Assembly: GCA_018712465.1 (NCBI GenBank)
Contig: DVGY01000016.1
Coordinates: 1-19,240 of the forward strand
Reading direction: 5' to 3'
Source of the DNA: Candidatus Egerieicola pullicola
GTDB taxonomy: Bacteria; Bacillota; Clostridia; Oscillospirales; Ruminococcaceae
DNA: 19,240 nucleotides
In this document: piece by piece, positions 1 to 5,748 of the stretch
Numbering within the stretch: position 1 is the first letter of the stretch
Layout of the letters: each line of letters starts with the position of its first letter
Position numbers and translations under genes: made by a program
The notes under the pieces: generated by a model
The model's input: the letters and a program-made list of their open reading frames with translations, nothing else
Told to the model about the DNA's origin: nothing
The model's database searches: none

Positions 1-174
1 CAGCAGAAAGGCGATGTCAATCACCAAGGCCATAAATTCACCGATCAGCAGATAAACAAAAATGTTCCAGGTATTTTTGGCGAAAAATTGTCCATTGGAG
101 GGCACTTTTTTCTTTTTGGGGCCGGATTGAGGGCTAACCGGCGCCGGTTGGGCAGGTTGATGGCTTTCATTCAT
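1..174 (-). CDS. Membrane protein of unknown function, N-terminal 58 residues only
   Basis: The reading frame runs off the left edge of the window, so only the first 58 residues are visible. They show a Pro/Ala/Ser-rich start, a basic KKKK patch near residue 20, and a hydrophobic stretch from about residue 38 (IFVYLLIGEFMALVIDIAFLL) that is probably a first membrane helix. I chose the ATG at 172-174: an AAAGGAG site ends 8 bases upstream of it, whereas the ATG at 178-180 is only 2 bases from that site. The start overlaps the stop of the preceding methyltransferase gene by 8 bases, so translational coupling is likely. I do not recognise the family and assign no function. Confidence 0.6.
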   Translation of the reverse strand, partial: MNESHQPAQPAPVSPQSGPKKKKVPSNGQFFAKNTWNIFVYLLIGEFMALVIDIAFLL

Positions 175-1315
175 GGCCATGACTCCTTTCAGGAACGGGT
201 TTGAAGTACTGATAAAGATAACATTTCAACATACCGTTATACAGCTTGCGCTGTTTATCCGGTTTATGTCCAAAACAATGGGGGAATTCCGGGTCCGGGG
301 TAATAATGTAGTAGCTTTCCCCTTGAGTGCGGGTAAACACCTTTCCCATGGTGTGGTAAATGGCCCGGGCTTGTTTTTGATCCAGCATCCGTTCTCCGTA
401 AGGGGGATTGCAGAGGGTAATCCCTTTGGGAAGAGGGGAAAAATCCTTGATGTCCCGCTGTTCCACCGTGATCCGCTTACCCAGCCCCGCCTTTTTGGCA
501 TTGGCCAAGGTCAGCTCCACGCAATCCGGATCCAAATCCCAGGCATAGCCGTGAAATTCTGCATCCCGGCGAATCAGATCCAAGCCCCGGGTCCGTTCCT
601 GCTGCCAAACCGATTCCGGCACAAAGCCAAATTCCTGAGCGGCAAACCTCCGCCGCAGGCAGGGGGGAATGTTCAGCGCCTTGCTGGCAGCTTCAATGAT
701 CAACGTACCGGAACCGCAGAACGGATCGCAGACCGTGCTGTAGCCCTTCACCCGGGCACAGTCCACAATACCCGCCGCCAAGGTTTCCTTGATGGGAGCG
801 GCGTTGGAATGAGCCCGCCAACCCCGTTTATGCAGGCCGGGGCCGCTGGTATCCAGCAGGATGCTGACCCGGTCCTTCAGGATGGAAAATTGCAGCTGGC
901 AGAGGGCATTTTTTTCCGGAAACCAGTCAATGCGGTAATGCTGCTTCAACCGGTCCACCGCCGCCTTTTTCAGGATGGACTGACAGTCCGGCACACTGTG
1001 GAGGGTGGAATTTAAGCTATAGCCCTTTACCGGAAACCGGTCCGCCTTTCCAATAAACTCCTCTAAAGGAATGGCCTTCATGCCCTGGTACAGCTCTTCA
1101 AAGCTTTTGGCGGTAAACTCTCCCAGCAGGATCTGCACCCGTTCAGCGGTGCGCAGGCAGAGATTGGCTCGAGCCATAATCTCCAATCCGCCGGAAAACA
1201 GCACCCGCCCATTTTCCGCCAACACATCCTGAGCGTCCATCCGGCGAAGTTCTCCGGCCAGAATCCCTTCCAGCCCAAACTGACAGGGCGCCACATAGCG
1301 CAGGGTTGCTTCCAT
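167..1315 (-). CDS. THUMP-domain class I SAM-dependent rRNA methyltransferase (YpsC/RlmL-N type)
   Basis: The 382-residue product is a full-length member of the YpsC/RlmL family, which makes N2-methylguanosine in 23S rRNA. The N-terminal part (about residues 1-60) is followed by a THUMP RNA-binding region (about 60-155) and a Rossmann-fold methyltransferase domain. Visible motifs are the SAM-binding DPFCGSGT at 197-204 and the catalytic NPPYGERM at 303-310; NPPY is the motif IV of amino-N-methyltransferases. The ATG is preceded by an AAAGGA site about 6 bases away. It lies 19 bases after the fumarase-like gene with no terminator between them and overlaps the next gene by 8 bases, so it is inside an operon. 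The family is secure. The exact target base (G2445 in E. coli RlmL) is inferred from family members. Confidence 0.9.
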   Translation of the reverse strand: MEATLRYVAPCQFGLEGILAGELRRMDAQDVLAENGRVLFSGGLEIMARANLCLRTAERVQILLGEFTAKSFEELYQGMKAIPLEEFIGKADRFPVKGYSLNSTLHSVPDCQSILKKAAVDRLKQHYRIDWFPEKNALCQLQFSILKDRVSILLDTSGPGLHKRGWRAHSNAAPIKETLAAGIVDCARVKGYSTVCDPFCGSGTLIIEAASKALNIPPCLRRRFAAQEFGFVPESVWQQERTRGLDLIRRDAEFHGYAWDLDPDCVELTLANAKKAGLGKRITVEQRDIKDFSPLPKGITLCNPPYGERMLDQKQARAIYHTMGKVFTRTQGESYYIITPDPEFPHCFGHKPDKQRKLYNGMLKCYLYQYFKPVPERSHGHE

Positions 1316-1334
1316 AAATCTTCCTTTCTAACAA

Positions 1335-2177
1335 TTACAACACCCGATGGGCATGGCGGGTGACATGGCAGCCCACGTTCACCGCCACCGGCAAACCGGC
1401 AATATGGGTGGGATAGGTTTCAATGTTGACAGCCAGTGCGGTGGTTTCCCCGCCAAAGCCCTGAGGGCCGATGCCCAATGCGTTCACCCGGCTCAACAGT
1501 TCCGCTTCCATGGAAGCGTAATACTCATCGGGATTGCGCTGGCTCACCGGACGGCAGAGGGCCTTTTTGGCCAGGTAGGCGCAAAGCTCAAAGTCCCCGC
1601 CGATTCCCACGCCAATCACCATAGGAGGGCAGGGATTGCTGCCGGCTTTGGCAATGTGGGCGGTGAGGTAGTCCAAAATATCTTCCCGGGTGGCAGAGGG
1701 GGTAAACATCTTCATCCCGCTCATATTTTCGCTGCCAAATCCCTTGGGAGCCACGGTGATCTCCACCTGTTCTCCAGGCACCAGGGAAAGATGCAGCACC
1801 GCCGGGGTATTGTCGTCGGTATTCACCCGGCGCAGGGGGTCCCGGACAATGGATTTCCGGAGTTTACCCTGGGTGTATCCCTGGCGCACTCCCTCATTCA
1901 CCGCTTCATTCAGATCGCCGTCCACCAAATGGACCTCCTGGCCCAGCTTCAAAAACACCACTGCCATCCCGGTATCCTGGCAGATAGGAACCTGAAGCTG
2001 CTGGGCGGCGGAAAGATTTTCCTCCAAATCCCCTAAAATCTGTTTGGCCAGAGGAAAGGGCTCCTGCTGGCAGCGGCTGCAAATGGTGTCCTTCAGATCT
2101 TCCGGCAGCACCATATTAGCCTGGATGCAGAGACCCCGCACGGCAGCCGTGATTTCATGGACAGAGAGTTCACGCAT
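1335..2177 (-). CDS. Class I fumarate hydratase / L-tartrate dehydratase-type alpha subunit
   Basis: The 280-residue product matches the usual size of the alpha subunit of two-subunit, oxygen-sensitive Fe-S hydro-lyases. These interconvert fumarate and malate, or dehydrate tartrate. Three cysteines fall where the family binds its [4Fe-4S] cluster: C66 in PICQDTG, C183 in SNPCPP and C270 in NVGCHVTRH. The GFGSENMSG and GFGGETTA segments are also typical. The start is the ATG at 2175-2177, giving MRELSVHE; the open frame extends upstream, but that part is a shadow of the amidohydrolase gene. The start overlaps the amidohydrolase stop by 8 bases. The beta subunit normally follows directly, but a methyltransferase gene follows here and no beta gene is in the window. 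Fumarate versus tartrate specificity cannot be settled from sequence alone. Confidence 0.9.
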   Translation of the reverse strand: MRELSVHEITAAVRGLCIQANMVLPEDLKDTICSRCQQEPFPLAKQILGDLEENLSAAQQLQVPICQDTGMAVVFLKLGQEVHLVDGDLNEAVNEGVRQGYTQGKLRKSIVRDPLRRVNTDDNTPAVLHLSLVPGEQVEITVAPKGFGSENMSGMKMFTPSATREDILDYLTAHIAKAGSNPCPPMVIGVGIGGDFELCAYLAKKALCRPVSQRNPDEYYASMEAELLSRVNALGIGPQGFGGETTALAVNIETYPTHIAGLPVAVNVGCHVTRHAHRVL

Positions 2178-3366
2178 TGTTTTCAACCTGCTTTCTAAAG
2201 GGAGAATCTTTTCCCTGGGCGGCCAGTCTGCCATTGCAGAACACCGCTGCGGGAATAAAGTACGAAGAGAAAATGTCGTCCCGGCTGATGACCAAATCCC
2301 CATCCTTGCCCACTGCCAAACTGCCCACTCGGTCTTCCAGTCCGGTGAGCTGAGCGGGAAGAAGGGTGATGGCGGCCAGGGCTTGCCGGCGGTCCAATCC
2401 GCCCCGAATGGCAATTCCCGCCGTTAAGGGAAGATACTGAATGGGAATCACCGGATGGTCAGTGCAGATGGCGCAGGGCAGACCGGCCTGCCAAAGCTTC
2501 GCCGGATTTTCAATGGAAGCCTTGCCCATCTCCGGCTTAGAGCGGTCGCAGAGCACCGGGCCAGCAATGATTTTCGCCTGTTCCTGCTGCAAGAGATCCG
2601 CCACCAGATAGCCTTCGGTGGCGTGCACCAGCACCAGGTCCAAAGAAAATTCCTTGGCAATGCGGATGGCGGTAAAGATGTCATCCGCCCGGTGGCAATG
2701 GAAAAAAGCCTTGCACTTCCCCTTCAGCACCGGCAGCAAAGCTTCGCACTTGGCGTCGTATTCCGGGGGATCGTCGTTTTCCCGCTTAGCCTTGCGCTTT
2801 GCCTTTTGGTATTCCTTTGCTTTATGGAGCTGTTCCCGAATGAGAGCCGCCACCGCCATCCGGGTAATGGGAGTTTCATCCCGGTCATGATAGACGGTTT
2901 TGGGATTTTCTCCCAAAGCAAACTTCATGCCTACATTGGGGTCAATCACCATATCGTCGATCCGCCGCCCCATGGTCTTCATAGCGCACCAGCTTCCGCC
3001 AATGGCGTTGGCGCTGCCCGGACCGGTCAGGACGGTGGTGACACCGCCTTGCAAAGCCTCTTCAAAACAATGCTCCATGGGATTGACCGCGTCGATGGCC
3101 CTTAACTGGGGGGTCACCGGATCGGTTTGCTCATTGCCGTCGTCCCCCTCAAAATTCAGGCCGTCTTCCCACATACCGATATGGCAATGGGCGTCCACAA
3201 AGCCGGGATACACCGTATACCCGGACAGATCGTATACTTCTTGGTCTTTGGGCAGAGGATCCCCCATCTTTCCCATCGCCGTAATTTTCCCCTGTTGAAT
3301 CTGCAAAAAGCCCTGGGCAACGGCAGGAGATTCCACCGGTTCCAAACGGGCGTTGAGTAACAGCAT
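2170..3366 (-). CDS. Amidohydrolase-superfamily metal-dependent hydrolase (COG1228 / imidazolonepropionase-like)
   Basis: The product is 398 residues long, numbered from the ATG at 3364-3366, which an AGGAG site 7 bases upstream supports; a longer frame starting with TTG has no ribosome site. A small N-terminal beta domain leads into a TIM barrel carrying the metal motif HxH (H60 and H62 in DAHCHIG). Further candidate ligands are H223/H225 in FFHCHRADD, H248 in VHATEG and D303 in CTDHP. Residues of about 175-215 form a highly charged Lys/Arg/Glu segment, probably a helical insertion. Relatives hydrolyse C-N bonds of cyclic amides or dipeptides, but many are uncharacterised and the substrate here is unknown. 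The gene overlaps the fumarase alpha gene by 8 bases, so the two are co-expressed. Confidence 0.85.
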   Translation of the reverse strand: MLLLNARLEPVESPAVAQGFLQIQQGKITAMGKMGDPLPKDQEVYDLSGYTVYPGFVDAHCHIGMWEDGLNFEGDDGNEQTDPVTPQLRAIDAVNPMEHCFEEALQGGVTTVLTGPGSANAIGGSWCAMKTMGRRIDDMVIDPNVGMKFALGENPKTVYHDRDETPITRMAVAALIREQLHKAKEYQKAKRKAKRENDDPPEYDAKCEALLPVLKGKCKAFFHCHRADDIFTAIRIAKEFSLDLVLVHATEGYLVADLLQQEQAKIIAGPVLCDRSKPEMGKASIENPAKLWQAGLPCAICTDHPVIPIQYLPLTAGIAIRGGLDRRQALAAITLLPAQLTGLEDRVGSLAVGKDGDLVISRDDIFSSYFIPAAVFCNGRLAAQGKDSPFRKQVENNA

Positions 3367-3545
3367 AGCAGCGCTCCTAAACTTAATTTTTTGACCACCG
3401 ACCGGCTTCGACAAATTTGCCGGGGCGTTTGGTGTATCCTAAGGATGCGGATCAATTCATAGCTGATTTCCTGTTATGGATTGCCCGTTTCCTGGTACTC
3501 CTTTCTCCAAACAGTCGTCTGCTGCCACAGGCGGCTGTTCCTTTT
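3367..3545 (-). other. Gap with possible remnant of a decayed small gene
   Basis: This 179-base gap between mnmA and the amidohydrolase gene has neither a clear terminator nor a clear promoter. On the minus strand the mnmA frame, after its stop, reads about 22 sense codons (starting KRNSRLWQQTTVWRK), hits TAA, then reads QEISYELIRIL. One base out of that frame lies LGYTKRPGKFVEAGRWSKN and a stop, just upstream of the amidohydrolase ribosome site. Most of these codons end in G or C in the first part, as in the neighbouring genes, and the residues look protein-like. No start codon with a ribosome site is visible. It could be a broken small gene or chance; I recognise no family. Confidence 0.2.
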
Positions 3546-4616
3546 TTATTCCTCCGGCAGAGCGGAAATAATGACGCCTCCCCCGGCCACTTTATTTCCC
3601 AAATAAAACACCGCGGACTGACCCGGCGCCGCAGCCCGTTGGGGGGTATCAAATTCCAGCACCACCCGGTCTTCCCCATGGGGGATCACCGTGCAGGGCT
3701 GTTCCTTCATATTGTAGCGGAGTTTAGCATTCACCCGCACCGGACCTTGAATGCCGGGCAGATACATCCAGCACAGCCGGTTCACCAGCACCCGCCGGGA
3801 AAACAGTTCCTGGTTTTCCCCCAAAGTAACGGTATGGCGGGCGGCGTCTTTGGCCAGCACGTACATAGGCTTTCCAAAGGTAACCCCCAGGCCTTTGCGC
3901 TGGCCCACCGTATAATGGATAATGCCGGGATGATCTCCCAACACCTTTCCCTGCCGGTCAATGAATTTTCCGGGAGGGCAGGTTTGATTCCAGAACCGGC
4001 GGAGAAATCCCACATAGTCCCCATCCGGCACAAAGCAGATGTCCTGACTATCCTTCTTTTTGGCGGTAATCAGTCCGGCCTCTTCTGCCAAGGCACGGAT
4101 CTGGGGTTTGGTATAATCCCCCAGAGGAAACACGGCGTGGGCCAGCTGATGCTGGGACAGGTGGTAGAGCACATAGCTCTGGTCCTTGCTTTCATCTGCC
4201 GCTTTATATAGATAGTACCGGCCGGTGGATTCATCGTATCCTTTCCGGACGTAGTGGCCGGTGGCCAGATAGGGGATGTTTCGCCGCTGGGCTTCTTCCA
4301 ACAGCGCACCGAATTTCAGATACCGGTTACACTCGATACAGGGGTTAGGGGTTTCCCCTTGAAAATAATCTCGGGAAAAGGGTTCCATCACCCGGCGGCG
4401 GAATTCTTTTCGGAAATCCAGCACCACATGGGGCAGTCCCAGTTTTTCCGCCACCGCTTTGGCGTCCTCCGCTTCCCGGAAAGAGCCGCAGCCTTCCCCA
4501 TCCTCCGGGGTATGGAGAAGCATGGTGGCTCCGGTGATTTGATACTTTTCTTTCAGCAAAAGCAAAGCGGCAGAGGAATCCACCCCTCCGCTCATGGCCA
4601 TCAACAATTCCGGCAC
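3546..4616 (-). CDS. mnmA: tRNA-specific 2-thiouridylase MnmA (TrmU)
   Basis: MnmA adds sulfur to U34 of tRNA-Lys, -Glu and -Gln, using ATP to activate the base and a persulfide sulfur. The 356-residue product has the usual length. The PP-loop SGGVDSS is at residues 9-15. The catalytic cysteine pair is C96 in NPCIECN and C194 in DICFVPDGDY, so both residues needed for persulfide chemistry are present. The C-terminal part is the beta-barrel domain. Translation starts at a GTG (4614-4616), supported by a strong AAGGAGG site 7 bases upstream; no ATG lies close enough. The gene begins 3 bases after the exonuclease stop, so both are probably transcribed from the promoter at 5634-5662. No hairpin with a T-run follows, so read-through into the next genes is likely. 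Confidence 0.97.
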   Translation of the reverse strand: MPELLMAMSGGVDSSAALLLLKEKYQITGATMLLHTPEDGEGCGSFREAEDAKAVAEKLGLPHVVLDFRKEFRRRVMEPFSRDYFQGETPNPCIECNRYLKFGALLEEAQRRNIPYLATGHYVRKGYDESTGRYYLYKAADESKDQSYVLYHLSQHQLAHAVFPLGDYTKPQIRALAEEAGLITAKKKDSQDICFVPDGDYVGFLRRFWNQTCPPGKFIDRQGKVLGDHPGIIHYTVGQRKGLGVTFGKPMYVLAKDAARHTVTLGENQELFSRRVLVNRLCWMYLPGIQGPVRVNAKLRYNMKEQPCTVIPHGEDRVVLEFDTPQRAAAPGQSAVFYLGNKVAGGGVIISALPEE

Positions 4617-4619
4617 AAA

Positions 4620-5579
4620 TTAGCCTCCTTTTTTCACCCGGGGCTGCCGGGCAGACTTTTTCTGCCGCACTGCCTCAAACTGAGCCAGCTTTTCCGGGCT
4701 TGCCACATAAATGGAGCGTTTGCCCCGCCACTTTTCCTCCTGTTGGGAGCGGATCAAGCGAATCTGGCCGATAAACCGGCCATGCTTGGGGCAGACGCCC
4801 AAAGCAATAAACCGCCGCTTATCCAACTTAAACCAAGAGGTCTGCTTTAAGGGATGCTTACAGTTGGGGCAGCGCATCCGTCCCAGGTGAGGATCCTGAA
4901 AGGCGTCTCCCCGATGGGCATACCCTACGCCGCTTTCCCCGGAAAGGGGATACCGCTGACGGCGCTTTGCCTGGGCGCGCTTCTTTTCCTGCTGCTGCCG
5001 GACATAATCCCGATACTGTTCCAGCCCCAGCTTCAAATCCAATTTTTGCACCACCAAAGCGGTAAACCAGGCGTCGTTGAGGGCATCGTGAGCGGGACGG
5101 TCCGCCTGAATGTGCAGCGCTTCCATGGCCGTTTGCAGGGAGGTCTGCCCTTTGGCGCCCATCTGCTTGGCGTACACCTGTTGCAGATCGCACCACTCCC
5201 CCACCCAGTCTTCCAGGCCGTGGAGAAGCAGATTCTGCCGCAGAATGTGCACGTCATCCGGCCCCCAGGTCAACAGCAGTGTTCCCGGAGGACAGAGGGC
5301 GGAAAGTTGTTGGTTAGCCTGGGGAAACAGGATTCCCTTCTTGACCTTTTGGATGGTGAGGCCGGTGAGAGAGCGGACATGGTAGTGCATCTGCCACAAA
5401 AAGGTGGGGCGCACCAGCCAGGTATAGGTGCCGGTAATTTTTGCATTTTCATTTAACGCCACTGCCCCGATCTGAATGATTTCCCCGCTGAGGGTGGTCC
5501 GCAGCCCTTGAAGCTGAGGCGCTTTGGGGTCCATCGGTTGATTCCATTCCAGATCCAGCACCAGATAACGTTCCGGCAT
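4620..5579 (-). CDS. DEDDh 3'-5' exonuclease with C-terminal zinc-ribbon
   Basis: The first half of this 319-residue protein is a DnaQ/RNase T-type exonuclease fold. The acidic residues are D9 and E11 in LVLDLEWN (motif I), D108/D109 in WGPDD (motif II), and H164 and D169 in AHDALNDA (motif III, HxAxxD), so the active site is complete and of DEDDh type. A basic linker (about 197-210) follows. Then comes a C-terminal region with CPNC at 237-240 and CPKH at 263-266, a probable zinc ribbon, and a Lys/Arg-rich tail. It could trim RNA or DNA 3' ends; KapD-like proteins are the closest relatives I can name. The ATG has an AGGAGG site 6 bases upstream, and the gene is first in its operon. Confidence 0.88.
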   Translation of the reverse strand: MPERYLVLDLEWNQPMDPKAPQLQGLRTTLSGEIIQIGAVALNENAKITGTYTWLVRPTFLWQMHYHVRSLTGLTIQKVKKGILFPQANQQLSALCPPGTLLLTWGPDDVHILRQNLLLHGLEDWVGEWCDLQQVYAKQMGAKGQTSLQTAMEALHIQADRPAHDALNDAWFTALVVQKLDLKLGLEQYRDYVRQQQEKKRAQAKRRQRYPLSGESGVGYAHRGDAFQDPHLGRMRCPNCKHPLKQTSWFKLDKRRFIALGVCPKHGRFIGQIRLIRSQQEEKWRGKRSIYVASPEKLAQFEAVRQKKSARQPRVKKGG

Positions 5580-5633
5580 CCTTACCCTCCTTTCTGCAAA
5601 ACATGGTTACGAAAAACGGCTTCTTAAAGTATT

Positions 5634-5662
5634 ATTATACTAAAGTTCTCTGCCGTTGTCAA
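5634..5662 (-). promoter_or_regulatory. Consensus sigma-A-type promoter for the exonuclease-mnmA operon
   Basis: On the minus strand TTGACA (5657-5662) is followed by a 17-base spacer and TATAAT (5634-5639). Both hexamers match the consensus exactly. Transcription would start near 5627, leaving a leader of about 48 bases before the exonuclease start at 5579. Confidence 0.85.
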
Positions 5663-5680
5663 AAGAAAAGCGAAATTTCC

Positions 5681-5721
5681 AAAAAACACAGTCCGCCTGG
5701 AAATTTTCTCCAAACGGACTG
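5681..5721 (-). terminator. Rho-independent terminator of the MoxR-DUF58-transglutaminase operon
   Basis: Read on the minus strand, a 13-pair stem (5709-5721 with 5689-5701, the inner part containing G-U pairs) with a 7-base loop is followed by GTGTTTTTT. It lies about 28 bases past the transglutaminase stop and just upstream of the next operon's promoter. Confidence 0.85.
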
Positions 5722-5748
5722 CATCTTTGCTTTCTAGGACCCTTTGCA

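Noticed and set aside
2178..2414. Upstream extension of the fumarase alpha frame by 79 codons
   Set aside because: The extension lies wholly within the amidohydrolase gene in another frame and lacks family similarity; the ATG at 2175-2177 gives the normal family length.
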